Shown in pieces: positions 11,019-22,240 of a DNA stretch of 64,000 nucleotides. Within the stretch, counting starts at the first letter, position 1; each line of letters opens with the position of its first letter. This stretch comes from Flaccisagitta enflata (lineage: Eukaryota; Chaetognatha; Sagittoidea; Aphragmophora). The stretch spans positions 54,250,001 to 54,314,000 of the forward strand of contig OZ231127.1 of the NCBI GenBank assembly GCA_965153355.1. Reading direction: 5' to 3'. The translations under genes and the position numbers were made by a program. Under the pieces are notes generated by a model. That model did not search any database. It was not told the DNA's origin and worked only from the letters and a program-made list of their open reading frames with translations.

Positions 11019-13123
11019 CTAATGCATATAAAAGTACGTGCTTAACAAAATTGAAAATGGAACCAGGATCAGGGAATACATGTCAGGGTAGACCTTGTAC
11101 CGACTTAAACCAATATACTGTGCCTGGAGATCGAAAAATGTGCGCTCAATGATTAACAAAAACTCGCGTGGGGGTATCTTGCCAGTGAAACTAAAGTTCC
11201 TGCGTATGCCTTTGTACCCACATCCAAGTAAACCATGAGTATCGTGAATGGTTGGCTCAATCCTACTGCGAGTTTGATTAAGCATTGCCTCCTGAAGTGT
11301 GCGCTCAGTCTTTTCCAAATCTGTAACATACTTACGGGTGTTGATCCAATTTACATCAAATTGAAAGTGTTCTAATCGTTTTTTGTTCCAAACTCCTTCA
11401 TCATGCCAATCCCAAACATCTAAATAGCGCGGCTTCATCTTTCTCAAACACATTGCCGAGACAAGAGTGGAAACAATCAAGACAGCAAAGAAACAGAATT
11501 GACCCACTCTTCTTTTCAATGTGGTGTTAGTGAACATGGTCGTTGCAACAAACGTAAATAGCGGAATGCACGCCGCGACTAACAAAATAGGATCGAAAAT
11601 TGCGATGAATACGCTGAAATGATTGGCTTGGTGAAATTTTGTCTCCAATGACTGCAATGATTTGATAAACTGCAATTGATGTGGCATCATGCGTTTCTCA
11701 TTCAAGGCAAAATTTGGCATATCCAAGAAAATCACACTCTTGATTTGATCCCCGGATGCCTGACAAAAATCTCGAAATTCTTGAAAAACACGATGAAAAT
11801 GACTATTGGCAGAGAATGACTCACCAAAAACGCAGAGGGGAACCAGGAGAAAAATGAATAGGATGACCCATTTCACGATGGTAATTGTCCGCGAGAATAA
11901 ACCTTTACTTTGACAAAATGACTTGATGACTACCATAGCTGTAATGATGGCAAAAGCCGCTACTGTCAGTAGCAAAATGACTCCAATAATAGATGCCTCA
12001 TCTTTTTGAAAAAGCACAGGCAATGGAGAAATTGGTAACAACAAAATCAGGAAAATCGCAACTTTCTCCTTAGGCGTAACCGCAGAGAAAGAAATGAGGA
12101 GCTGAGTGAAAATAAAAACCAGAACAAAATCGGCCAACATGAAATTTTTACTGTTTCTGACCATTGGGTCCCATATCCTATTATTTCCAAAAATTGTCTT
12201 TAAATGGGGGGTGTTCTGTCCCCAAAGAGATAAAAAAGTTAGTACTACGGTGAAATTTTTTCTATTTTTCTCCCATGCTGAAATACCCATGCTAAAGTAG
12301 TGGGGATGAATTTTATCGATTATCGTTTTTCCTTTCGATTTGTCGATCCAACCATTTAGCTCGTAACAATCAGAATATTGACTGGCTACCATATTGCAAG
12401 TCAACCGCATGTCAAGGAATGGGACAACCGATTCAAAAGGTGGGTTTGACGCTTTACCATATAAATCATTTGATAAATTGGTTAGTATGTCAACCAGATT
12501 GTTAAAACCCCAAATCATGGCCACAAACCAGAATAGGGGACAAACCATAAGCGCTACTTTGACCCTCATTCGTAGGGACAAAAGAGATCTCGCTGGTTGC
12601 ATCCAGGGGAAGAAAATATCGGAAAATATTTGGTACCAAACATTGATGGGGGCTACGCGCAAAATGAGCGGGAAAACAAGCAAAAAAAACCAAGGCGTTT
12701 TTTTCATGCTAGTGATGTACACCTGATACACACCCATTGTCATGCCGTATGTCAAATTCAACAATCCAAAACAGTGAAATAGAAGGCTTTTTCCGATAGT
12801 AAGGTGTTTGGGGATGATATCAACAAAGCCATGACAGAGAATTGTGTAGGCAATGGAGACTGTTGACATGGCCGGTGAGACATATTTGAAGTATTCGTGA
12901 TGATCCATTGGCCATTTGCATTTGATTTTTGCATCGTAGTCCCCTACCTTTTCCAAAGTGCAGTTGCATTTGATCTCCAGTGGCTCAAATGGGTTTAATG
13001 AGTATAGAGATGCATTCAAAGTAGGGAATTCTTCTCTGTATATTTCTAGTTTCTGTTCATTTTTCAACCAGTTTCCAGCTGCATTGAATGAGTCTGCCTT
13101 CAGGAAACATTGTTTATCTTCTC
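11019..13123 (-). CDS. Multi-pass membrane protein, exon 3 (terminal), XK-related-like
   Basis: Terminal exon of a three-exon minus-strand gene: exon 1 at 23061-23323, exon 2 at 21373-21479. The acceptor is TACTTTTTCAG at 13124; the frame then runs 701 codons to a stop at 11019. Exon 2 leaves one base and this exon supplies two (G|GA), so the phases agree. The joined product is 824 residues. This exon carries about ten hydrophobic segments, two long polar loops with paired cysteines and N-glycosylation sites (about residues 330-450), and a hydrophobic C-terminus (SLILVPFSILLSTYF). With the FESIPQFFLQ motif of exon 2 and TDIYTLYSYF of exon 1, the layout recalls the XK-related scramblase family, but this C-terminal part is longer and I do not recognise it. 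The role is therefore unassigned; a plasma-membrane protein is likely. No stop or frameshift was seen. Confidence 0.7.
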
Positions 13124-13189
13124 CTGAAAAAGTATGTACAGGATAGGAGAGTGAATTATAATTTTCTTAATTAATGTGATAATTCTCAG

Positions 13190-13290
13190 TTGGATTTTCT
13201 CTAAGGAAAGTTGAAGGATAGTTGTGATGAGTCCGGATTAAACACCATTGAGAGCTCCAAAGGCTCTCATCCTTTGATAAGTTAGGGGTT
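13190..13290 (+). pseudogene. Fragment related to the 15.8 and 16.4 kb membrane-protein pieces
   Basis: The translation LKDSCDESGLNTIESSKGSH parallels KDSSEGCALNSSKSSQGSC encoded at about 15860-15925 and 16400-16470, and the bases are also clearly similar. It sits on the plus strand just upstream of the exon-3 acceptor of the minus-strand gene, without flanking coding sequence, so it is a relic. Confidence 0.45.
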
Positions 13291-13894
13291 GAGTAAGGAT
13301 AACACCTGTTTAATGATTATTGTCCCAAAATCAAACAACTGTCACATCTCAAGGGAGATACTTAACCACTTGCGGATTTTTCACTAGGAAGAGCTCAAAA
13401 AAATATTCATTTTGCTCATGAATTTTCCCTAAATTGCTACAGACAAAATCAAATAAGATACAAAACGATAAACACATTCCCTTGGCAAATCACTGCAAAC
13501 TTAATCAAACCTAATCAACTCCAAATGTCTGCCAAACCTATAAGAATATAGATAATCAGATGCGAATTACACGACTAAAAAGCCTATGAAATGTTCTTTA
13601 ACCTGCCCATGGATTTTGATTGATTTCTTATGGCAAATATCTTCTAAACTACAACCTAAGTTATTGAAAAATGGATAGTTAGATGTTGTAAGCTGGTGGT
13701 CCTGGAGTGATTATATCAAAAACAAGTAACCAAATTGGGAAAAGATCTAGAAGACAGTTTCTAATATTCTAGGATATACTCATCTAATATCCAAAATCAG
13801 GGATTTATGTTTTTCCTCACCTGGAATAGTGAGGCCTTCACAGTTGTAGCACTACTGGGACAATAATCATTGGAGAGGTGTTATTGTCCATCTC

Positions 13895-14090
13895 TCATAC
13901 AAGTTGTAGAAGCGTCAGAAGGTCAGCCATGCTTATCACCTCTTTATTGTTAAATGTAGGAATATGGCAATGAGAGGGGCAGGATAGGAGAGTGAATAAT
14001 ATATAAGTTGCAGAAGTGTCGGAAGGTCAGAGATTCTTATCACCTCTTAATTCTTAAATGTAGGAATATGTCATCGAGAGGGGCAGCAGC
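13895..14090. repeat. Tandem duplication, unit about 107 bp
   Basis: ACAAGTTGTAGAAGCGTC at about 13899 and ATAAGTTGCAGAAGTGTC at about 14003 begin two copies of about 85 aligned bases, each ending GAGAGGGGCAG. The phrase CAGGATAGGAGAGTGAAT occurs here at 13980 and again at 13139, so the duplications extend to the exon-3 flank. Confidence 0.6.
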
Positions 14091-14109
14091 CCCCAAAAAA
14101 GCTGATGAT

Positions 14110-14850
14110 CAATGCAAGACTGAAATTTGAGCCTTGAGGCTGGGGTTTAAGCTTTTTGGGTGGATTAAGAGCTTCAAGGCTGGGATAAGATCCTCAAAGT
14201 CCTTAGTTTACAGCTTCAAGGCTTTTGGGCAGCGGCCCCGAAGGGGACGAAGTCCTGTAGAACACAGGGGGACATTCGTTCGTCCGTTCGTTTGTTAGTC
14301 CGTTCGTCTGTCCCCCCCCAGGCCCCTTAGGCCTCAAATCTGGCATCTCAGGCCTCAAATCTGGCCTGTCAGGCCTCAGATCTGGCCTCTCAGGCCTCAA
14401 ATTTTGCCTCTCAGGCCTCAAATTCAACCTCTCAGGCCTCAAATCTGGCCTCTCAAGCCTCAAATTAGGCCTCTCAGGCCTCAAACCTGGCCTCTCAGGC
14501 CTCAAATTAGGCCTCTCAGGCCTCAAATCAGCAATCTAAGCCTTTGGTTAGCCTTCTATAGCATCTCATCCCCTTTCTCAGGCAGGACGAACGAAAGTCC
14601 CCCTGTGTTCTACAGGACTTTGTCCCCTTCGGGGCCGCTGCCCTGCTTCCCTGCTTCACAATCACTCAAAGCAGGGCAACGGGTATCGCTGACTACATAT
14701 TGCCCTTGGGCGACCTGTTAACCATATTTTGGAGACTTAGATCTGAGCCTCAAGGCTGGCATTTGAGCCTTAAAGCCGGGATTTTTGCCTCATGGCTTTG
14801 GTTCGATCCCCCAGGGATTAGAGACTCAAGGCTGGGGGGGGGGGCGTCAG
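14110..14850. mobile_element. FB-like element with AGGCCT minisatellite, copy 1
   Basis: Inverted termini GGGCAGCGGCCCCGAAGGGG (14227) and CCCCTTCGGGGCCGCTGCCC (ending 14643) each adjoin an internal AGTCCTGTAGAACACAGGGG or its complement. Between them lies an array of a unit of about 21 bp, TCAGGCCTCAAATCTGGCC. The outside flanks carry a second unit, GAGCCTCAAGGCTGGGATT. Long open frames here (Arg/Pro-rich) are repeat artefacts. Confidence 0.65.
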
Positions 14851-15525
14851 ATAAGAAGGACGAAATGGAAAAAAATGTGTACCTTTTCAAAGAAATAAAA
14901 GATATTCCCATAGTTTGTGTGAATGCATAAGTCATTGCTCCACAAGAAGGAAGAAAACTAAGGCAACAAAAATGGAGCCAATTTTCAAATTGTTTTCTCT
15001 GATGATCTTTTACAATAGCAATGGGAAACCCAAAAAATCTTCATCGTTTTTTGGGAAACTATTGTTGAAATCCGCTTATTTAGATCAATTTTAAAGAATT
15101 TCTTCAATGAAATATTGATCAGGCTTATTCTTTTAAGTTAACAGAAATTGGGTTAAAATCATTCATTTTCGCTTACTTCCTTCAACCAAATTTTCTTGCT
15201 CGGAAGTTTCCTCTTAAACTTTGAAAAAAAAAAAAACATCCAATGCAATCAAAAAGTTTGCAACGGAGAAAATATTTTCTGAAAACAGTTTTTGAAAGCA
15301 TTTAGTCTTCCACAACATTTGTGATTTCCGCGTTTGGAAAAATATTGTGACCCCCTTCTATCAGTTAAAGGTAAGGGTTATCACTTTTATCATTATCACT
15401 ATTATCATTATTCATTATATGTTATTGATTTGATATTTATTTTTCTATTCATTTTCTTTTTCTTATTTTTAATTATTTATTGATCATTATCTATTATTAA
15501 GTATTTTAGTGTTTTTTCTCGTTTT
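14851..15525. other. No gene seen
   Basis: AT-rich unique sequence; a short run of TTATTATCATT-type simple sequence at about 15375-15430. Confidence 0.4.
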
Positions 15526-15724
15526 TAGTCGCGTGCACGCAACTCTACAACCCGCTTTGTCGGTCGGTCGGTTGGTCGGTCGGTCGGTCGGTCGGTCACA
15601 CTTTACTTTTTCTTATGATTTTATTTCTTTGACCTCACTGCTCCTGCCAAAATGGTCTAGTAACCTCAAATATGGCCCCTGCCCACCTGCACGCGACTTC
15701 GGTAGCCGTGTATCCGGCCTTGTT
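15526..15724 (+). mobile_element. Helentron-like element, short intact copy
   Basis: Starts TAGTCGCGTGCACGCAACTC, then CTACAACCCGCTTTGTC, a (GGTC)n tract at 15567-15597, TGACCTCACTGCTCCTGCC, CCTGCCCACCTGCACGCGAC, and ends GGTAGCCGTGTATCCGGCCT then TGTTTTT. A good reference copy for the family: hairpin end, GTCY microsatellite, subterminal match and terminal sequence in about 200 bp. Confidence 0.75.
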
Positions 15725-15756
15725 TTTTTCAATTTAGCTTGATCATCTCAAGTGTG

Positions 15757-15965
15757 TTATATCATATTTCATAAGTAGCCGACAATTATGGGTTTTTCTT
15801 GCTGTTGGTTTGTATCTGATGAGTTGCTCTTTGGTAAGGGTTGAGATGGATTTTGATAATTCTAAGGATAGTAGTGAGGGGTGCGCATTAAACTCCAGTA
15901 AGAGCTCCCAAGGCTCTTGTCCTTATTTTTTGGTTTTGATATAATGTTGTCCACTGTCATATAGT
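15757..15965 (+). pseudogene. Duplicate of the membrane-protein fragment at 16302-16508
   Basis: About 200 bp nearly identical to 16302-16508. It encodes SRQLWVFLAVGLYLMSCF-like sequence followed by KDSSEGCALNSSKSSQGSC. It lacks the upstream part present in the other copy, so it is a partial duplicate rather than a second gene. Confidence 0.5.
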
Positions 15966-15973
15966 TTAGTACC

Positions 15974-16508
15974 TTGGTTAAGAATGCCGGCGGTCCCAGT
16001 AAGGTTGACTCTCGATTCTTGCCTTTATGGTATGGTTTCTTTGCAACATTGCCTTTGGTAATTACATTATCTTTGATAATTCATTTATCCTTTGGTAATT
16101 TGTTTTGCTCAATTTGGATTATGATTACTAATAATATGTCTGAGAATTTGGGGTTGACTCAGAGTGACTTGGTGGATTATTCTCAATTAGTGGGAAAAAT
16201 CTTGATTTAAGGCTATAGATGTTATAAGCATTTTACAATGGGAAGATCTGATAGCTGTGAGGAATGAAGTGGCGTTCAACGCAGATATCTGGTACTCTTT
16301 CTTGTCACTTGCATATTTCATAAATAGCCGACAATTATGGGTTTTTCTTGCTGTTGGTTTGTATCTGATGAGTTGCTTTTTGGTAAGGGTTGAGATGGAT
16401 TTTGATAATTCTAAGGATAGTAGTGAGGGGTGCGCATTAAACTCCAGTAAGAGCTCCCAAGGCTCTTGTCCTTATTTTTTGGTTTTGATGTAATGTTGTC
16501 CACTGTCA
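15974..16508 (+). pseudogene. Membrane-protein gene fragment with a frameshift
   Basis: A plus-strand frame from 15974 encodes a hydrophobic stretch (LPLWYGFFATLPLVITLSLI, then SIWIMITNNMSENLGL) and stops at 16210 after VGKILI. One base out of phase, the sequence continues directly as KAIDVISILQWEDLIAVRNE, then NADIWYSFLSLAYFINS, a second hydrophobic segment and KDSSEGCALNSSKSSQGSC. The continuity across the shift points to one ancestral frame broken by a single-base indel near 16208. No donor or acceptor frames it convincingly. It lies in intron 2 of the minus-strand membrane-protein gene. Whether it derives from that gene's family is not clear from sequence alone. Confidence 0.45.
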
Positions 16509-16840
16509 TATATACTTCTTTTGACTGGGTAAACACCAATTATCAAACTCATTTTCACGAAATTAGATGTTTTTCAAAGATAGATCTTAGTGATTAGAAC
16601 ATGTTGCGTGTCCGCTCTCTACTTACAGTTACCATCTCCTCCAAGCATCATCACTTCCAGTTACCAAAATACATTAGTTCTTTAGTTTATTTATGTGCAA
16701 AAAATGCTTTCAGTAGCAGTGGCTAAAACATTTACTGTCAATAGAATAATTCTAAGCTCAGAATAATTATGCGTAAGGATAATTTTCTAATTTTTTTGGG
16801 AGGGTGGCGGAGGAGTACATCACTTAAGATTCATATTTTT

Positions 16841-18490
16841 AGTCGCGTGCACGCGACTCTATACCCCGCTTTGTCCGTCCGTCGGTCGGTCGGTCGGTCG
16901 GTCGGTCGGTTGGTCGGTCGGTCTGTCCCCATTTTACTTTTTTTATTCGTTTTATTCCTATCAAGTCATTTTAAGTCAATTAAGTGATCTTGAGTCAAAT
17001 TAGATCATTTAAAGTCATTTTAAGTCATTTTATGTCACTTTAAGTCAAATTAAGTCATTTGAGTCATTATTGAATTTTAGTCAATTTAAGTCAATCTAGG
17101 TCATTTTAGGTCATTTTAAGTAAATTCAAGTCAATTTAAGTTAGTTTTACTCAGTATATGTCAATTTAAGGCAGTATAAGTCATTTTAAGTCATTTTATG
17201 CCATTTTTTAATTTTAGTTTATCTAAGTCAATTTAGGTCATTCTAAGTCAATTTAACTCATTTTAAGTCAATTTAATTCAGTATAAGTCAGTATAAGTCA
17301 ATTTAAGTAAATTTCAGTCATTTCTTAAATTCGTGTAGTATAGTCATTGCACTTTTTATTTACATAATTATAGGTAATTATAGGTTATTATGCAATTTTG
17401 GGTAATCATAGGTAATCATAGGTCATTATAGGTCATTATGCAATTATAGGTAATCATAGGTCATTATAGGTAATCATAGGTACTTTTAGGTTATTATAGG
17501 TCATTATGTAATTATAGGTAATTGTAGGTCATTTAGGGTAATTATAGGTTATTATGCAATTGTAGGTCATTATTGGTAATTATAGGTCAGTATCTAATCA
17601 TAGGTAAATATAGGTAATTATAGGTCATCATAGGTAATTATAGGTATTTACAGGTAATTATAGGTCATTATATAATTAAAAGTAATCATAGGTCATTATA
17701 CGTAACTATAGGTCATTATAGGTCATTATGCAATTATAGGTCATTATTGGTAATTATAGGTCATTATGTAATTATAGATAAAGGTATGTAATTACAGATA
17801 AAGGTAAAGGTTATTATAGATCATGATAAGTAATTAAAGGTCATTTTGAAAATTATAGGTAATTATAGGTCATTAAAGGTAATTTTAGGTAATTTTAGGT
17901 AATTATAGGTCATTATGAAATTATGGGTTATTATAGGTAATCAAAGGTCATTAAAGGTAATTATAGGTCATTATGTAATTATAGGTAGTTATAGGTAATC
18001 ATAGGTCATTATAGGTAATTCTAGGTCATTATGCAATTATAGGTAATTATAGGTAATCATAGGTCATTATAGGTAATTATAGGTCATTATGTTATCATAG
18101 GTAGTTATGGGTAATTATGGGTAATGATAGGTCATTAGTTATTGGTCCATATGTAATTATAGGTGATCATAGGTCTTTATAGGTACTTATAGGTCAGTAT
18201 TTAATTATGGGTGATTGTAGGTAATTATAGGTAATTGTGGGTAATCATACATCATTATAGGTAATTATTGGTCCATTTGTAATTATAGGTAATCATAGGT
18301 CTTTATAGGTACTTATAGGTCATTATTCAATTATGGGTAATTATAGGTAATTATAGGTCATTATAGGCAATTAAAGGTCAATAGGTAGTTAAAGTCATTA
18401 TCGTCATTACAGGGAATAACGTACTCATACAATTAGGCGATTACGTAATTAAGTAAGTCTAGCATGCGACTTATAGGTGTTGGCCTTGTT
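16841..18490 (+). mobile_element. Helentron-like element with 1.5-kb minisatellite core
   Basis: Starts AGTCGCGTGCACGCGACTCT, then CCCGCTTTGTCCGTCCG and a (GGTC)n tract. It ends GCATGCGACTTATAGGTGTTG then GCCTTGTTTTTT. In between are about 350 bp of TAAGTCATTT-type units followed by about 1.05 kb of TTATAGGTAATTATAGGTCA-type units. Both ends are present, so this is a complete copy showing that the tandem core belongs to the element. Another hairpin end (AGTCGCGTGCTTCACGACTA) follows immediately at 18497. Confidence 0.75.
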
Positions 18491-18544
18491 TTTTCTAGTC
18501 GCGTGCTTCACGACTATACACTAGCTTGTACCTAAATGACTAAA

Positions 18545-19142
18545 AGCAATAAAATTGGCATTCTACAAGCAGCTCATGCTGTGGGGCTGTCTTGGGCTCA
18601 TGTTGAGATCAATTTTGCCGCTGAAATCACACATTAAGCTTTCCGCGCCTTACCCTTGGTTAAACCTACCTCAATGGAAAACCAAAAATTTCAAAAAGCT
18701 TAAATCTCTGTTTTGACTGCAGATTTGAAATCTGCAGAAAAAACCGTTAATTGAAAGTGTTTTCCTTTTTTCAATATTCCAACTAGAAGGTGTTCAAAAT
18801 AAGCATCAAAGTTTGCAAAACTTACCTTTTTCTTTTATTTATATGTAAAATAAAAACTTACCTTTTTTTCATATCTTTAAGATGAATTTTAACTATGATC
18901 GCGAGGGAATTTTGAAAAAAGAAAAGCACTTTCAATCATCAGTTTTTCATGCAGATTTCAAATATGCAGTCAAAACAGGGATTTGAGCAACTTGAATTTT
19001 TTGGTTTCCTATAGGCTTAAGGAAAGGTCAAGGTAAGGCGCGGCCAGCAAGATGCAAACTTTTCGGACCAAAATTGATGTCATTAGAAGCCCAAGACAGC
19101 CCCACAACAAGAACTACTCGTAGAATTCTGATTTTACTGTTT
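18545..19142. mobile_element. Foldback element of about 600 bp
   Basis: Left-arm blocks TGTGGGGCTGTCTTGGGCT, CGCGCCTTACCC, TTTTGACTGCAGATTTGAAA and TTGAAAGTG recur in reverse complement and mirrored order on the right (AGCCCAAGACAGCCCCACA at about 19091, AAGGTAAGGCGCG, TTTCAAATATGCAGTCAAAA, CACTTTCAA). Arms are about 235 bp each, around a spacer of about 120 bp. Non-coding. Confidence 0.65.
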
Positions 19143-19155
19143 ATTGTCATCTCGG

Positions 19156-20190
19156 TCAGGCTACTAAACACCCAGCTTTGTTAGTCCGTTGGTTGGTTGG
19201 TCGGTCTGTCCCCTTTTTGGGCAGCGGCCCCGGAGGGGTCGATGACCTATGGTTCCACACAGGGCAATTTTTCCGATCTGATGTCTGTGTCCACCCCCCC
19301 CCAAAGCCCCAAATCAGGCCTCTGAGACCTCAGAGCAGGCCTCTGAGACCTCAAATCAGGCCTCTCAGACCCCAAATCAGGCCTCTCAGACCCTAAATCA
19401 GGCCTCTCAGACCTCTTCTCAGGCCTCTCAGACCCCAAATCAGGCCTCTCGGACCCCAAATCAGGCCTCTTAGACCCCAAATCAGGCCTCTCAGACCTCT
19501 TATCAGGCCTCTTAGGCCCCAACTCAGGCCTCCAAACCTCTTTTCAGGCCTTTCAGACCCCAAATCAGGCCTCTCAGACCACAAATCTGGCCTCTCATAC
19601 TACAAATCTGGCATCTGGGATCTCTAATCAGGCCTCTCAGACCCCAAATCAGGCCTCTCAGACCTCTTTTCAGGCTTCTTAGGCCTTCTCAGGCCTCCCA
19701 GACCTCTTATCAGGCCTCTCAGACCTTATATCAGGCCTCTCACACCCCAGATCAGACCTTATAGACCCCAGATTAGACTTCTCAGACCCAAGATCATGCC
19801 TCCCAAAACAAAATTGCCCTGTGTGGAATCATAGGTCATCAACCCCTCTGGGGCCGCTGCCCCATTACCTCATCACTACAATACTAAATGATATCAATGG
19901 GGCATCGGGAACCGCTGACCATAATGACGCTTGAGCGACCTGTTACTTCTTGGCGTTTTTAGCTTTTTGAGCTCACAGCTCCTTCTAAAATGCCAGTCAT
20001 TTTAAGTCATATAAAGTTATATCAAGTCATTGAAGTCAACCAGGACAATATACTCATTTTAGTCATTTCAAGTCTTTTCAAGTCATTTTAAGTCATTTTA
20101 AGTTATTTCAGGTCAGCTTGAGTCATTTAAAATCAATTTATTTAATCTTAAGTTATTCATGTCCCGCGCACAACTTAAGGGTGTTGGTCT
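19156..20190 (+). mobile_element. Helentron-like element carrying an FB-like element
   Basis: The left part reads CCCAGCTTTGTTAGTCCGTT, a GGTC tract and CTGTCCCCTTTTT. At 19219-19863 lies an FB-like block with termini GGGCAGCGGCCCCGGAGGGG and its inverse, filled with CAAATCAGGCCTCTCAGACC units. The right part resumes AGCTTTTTGAGCTCACAGCTCC, then TAAGTCATTT units and the end GCGCACAACTTAAGGGTGTT then GGTCTT. The same host-insert junction occurs at 43643. Confidence 0.6.
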
Positions 20191-20208
20191 TAATACTGAG
20201 TAAAGCCT

Positions 20209-20803
20209 AGACCTCCCAGAAAAACTCATTTTATTGAAAAGTACTCATCCCTGCAGCTTTTCTCAAAGAAAATACACCAAAGAATAGGATTTCAGCTGAA
20301 AAATTTTTTTATGGCGGAAGTGTTAGGTCAAAGGTGATATAAGGTCAAAATTTCAAAATGAGAATTTTGCAAATCTGATTGCATATTCATGATCCTTGCA
20401 AAAGACTGTCAAAAGAAAGTGCTCTTCTTTTTTTGATATTCTTTCGGGAAGATTGTCTAAATTGAGGTCAAAGATCTAAATAAGGTCAAATTTAAACAAA
20501 AGAGCAATTTCAACCCAATCTAGATCTTTGACCCTAATTTTGACATTGTTCCTGAAGGAATATCAATAAAAGAAGAGCACTTTCTTTTGACACTTTTTTG
20601 CAAGGATTACGAATCTGCAATCAGATTTATGTAATTCTCATTTTGAAATTTTGACCTTATATCACCTTTGGCCTAATACTTCCGCCATAAAAAAATTTCA
20701 AAAAAATTTTTTGGTGCTGAATTCCTATTCTGTGGTGTATAAACTTCAAAAAAAGCTGCAGGGATTATTACTTTTTAACAAAATGAGTTATTCTGGGCGA
20801 CCT
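20209..20803. mobile_element. Foldback MITE with 10-bp target duplication
   Basis: AGTAAAGCCT flanks both sides (20199-20208 and 20804-20813). The element begins AGACCTCCCAGAAAAACTCA and ends TGAGTTATTCTGGGCGACCT, near-inverse of each other. Arms of about 260 bp mirror through the element (CTGCAGC; GTCAAAAGAAAGTGCTCTTC and its inverse; GGTCAAAGATCTA and its inverse). A direct duplication of 9-11 bp is characteristic of Mutator-like elements, so that superfamily is the best guess. It has no coding capacity. Confidence 0.75.
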
Positions 20804-20813
20804 AGTAAAGCCT

Positions 20814-21372
20814 AATATCAATCGAAAAAAATCTGACTCTTTAGGTTTGTAAGTTAGTAAGCACAAATGAATTTTCAAAACATATTTTGCTCTCAAATAT
20901 GATGAGGCATTGTTATACATTGAAGACTATCAATTCTGACTGATCTAGTCTCAGTCATTGAAGTAACTCTAAGTATAAAAACAATCATTCTATATAGATA
21001 TCATTATGATCTTATAGAATTGCCTAACTGCAGGAACACACGGTCCACTGACTTTTTGTGTGAATATAAGCTGTTGTTTGATGATAAGGGAAGGAATAAT
21101 ACCACTTAGATAATAAGTTAGTCACCTTACTCTTTTAATAAAGTAATTTACTAAAGTAATTTTGATCTGTAAAAAATCAATGAAACTTTTTAATATCATT
21201 GAGGTTTTAATCTTTTTCTGAATATTTTCAAGCTTGGTAGTTCCAAGATTGCATAGAAAATAGAATAATAGGTCTCATGAAGGTGACAAACTTTTAATAT
21301 AGATAGTAGAACAAGCAGCCAAGCCACTGGCACACCAACTTACATCTATCAATCAATAGATGGTAGTATCAC
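20814..21372. other. Intronic sequence, no feature seen
   Basis: AT-rich; part of intron 2 of the minus-strand membrane-protein gene. Confidence 0.4.
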
Positions 21373-21479
21373 CTGCAAAAAACATGATGACTCCAACTTG
21401 TAAGAAAAACTGCGGGATTGACTCAAAGACCATATGGACCAAACCCACGGATGTTGCATAAATGTTCATATCCTCCATT
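21373..21479 (-). CDS. Membrane protein, exon 2 (FESIPQFFLQ motif)
   Basis: 107-nt exon on the minus strand between acceptor AATGTAACAG (21480) and donor GCAG|GTGATA (21372). It encodes MEDMNIYATSVGLVHMVFES then IPQFFLQVGVIMFFAG. The phases join exon 1 (AG|A) and exon 3 (G|GA) without a shift. The FESIPQFFLQ core resembles the E-x-x-PQ-x-x-LQ signature found in a transmembrane helix of XK-related proteins. It is too short to appear as an open frame of note; it is recognised from the splice sites and motif. Confidence 0.7.
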
Positions 21480-21699
21480 CTGTTACATTAAAAGAATAAA
21501 AAAAAAACAACTTTATGTATTGTAATGTTGGTCCTTTTTTTCAGATGCTATCCTATATTGTAATGCCATTTCTAAACAAATACAGTTAGTACAACTGTCC
21601 TACTTTGAAGATTTTTCACTGAATTTTTTTTTTCGTTTTTTTATGGAATTTGCATGAATATGAAACATTTACAAACAACTTTTGTTCCATTTTCACGTG

Positions 21700-21957
21700 C
21701 ACCAAATCACGTCAATAAGAGGCTTTGTCCGTCGGTTGGTTGGTTGGTTGGTCAGTAACGCATTCAAACAAAGATCCACGCGGCGCACGAATTGCCATAC
21801 TTGGCCTTGTTGTTTAGCCCATTGGTCCATTGGTCTGTGGGTCTGTTGTTCCATTGGTCCATCGGTTATGATCAAAATTGATAGTGTGATAACATGCATT
21901 TCCGCCCCTGCCCACCCATCCACAATAGATATTGGCCATGTGCCCATACATCCAGTT
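21700..21957 (+). mobile_element. Helentron-like element, diverged
   Basis: GAGGCTTTGTCCGTCGGTTG, GGTT/GGTC repeats, CATTTCCGCCCCTGCCCACC, then a degraded terminus. It abuts the inverted GAGCGAGC MITE that follows. Confidence 0.45.
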
Positions 21958-22240
21958 TCTACTTGTGACAATCGTATTTTGAAAGGGCCACTCAGTTGCT
22001 TGCTAGATTCGTTTGCTCGCACTGCTCACTCCACTCACTTGCTCCGCAGCGCTCCGCAGTGCTCCATAGCGCTCTACTTTGCTACGCTCGCTTGCTCAAT
22101 TCACGCGCTCGCTCCCTCACTCTGCTCACTCCCTCGTGGGACAGTTGAAATTCATGGATATATGTGTTTACGCTGTGATCGCGATGGACGGGGAGGATCG
22201 CGTTTGGCGTTGTCACAAGAAACACGCCCTATAAGTTTGC
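21958..22240 (-). mobile_element. MITE with GAGCGAGC-rich core, copy 2
   Basis: Inverted relative of 2531-2815: GACAATCGTATTTTGAAAGG, then TGCTCACTCCACTCACTTGC, CTCCGCAGCGCTCCGC, CACTCCCTCGTGGGACAGTT and the terminus GAAACACGCCC. Confidence 0.6.

Noticed and set aside
13801-13860. A small minus-strand exon with donor TTCCAG|GTGAGG near 13820
   Set aside because: With the only nearby acceptor (13847) it is 34 nt long. Its single open frame ends in a phase that does not fit exon 3, whereas exon 2 joins exon 3 directly in phase.
14203-14721. Arg-Pro-Glu and Pro-Leu-Arg repeat frames resembling repeat proteins
   Set aside because: AGGCCT minisatellite of an FB-like element; both strands are open to similar extents.
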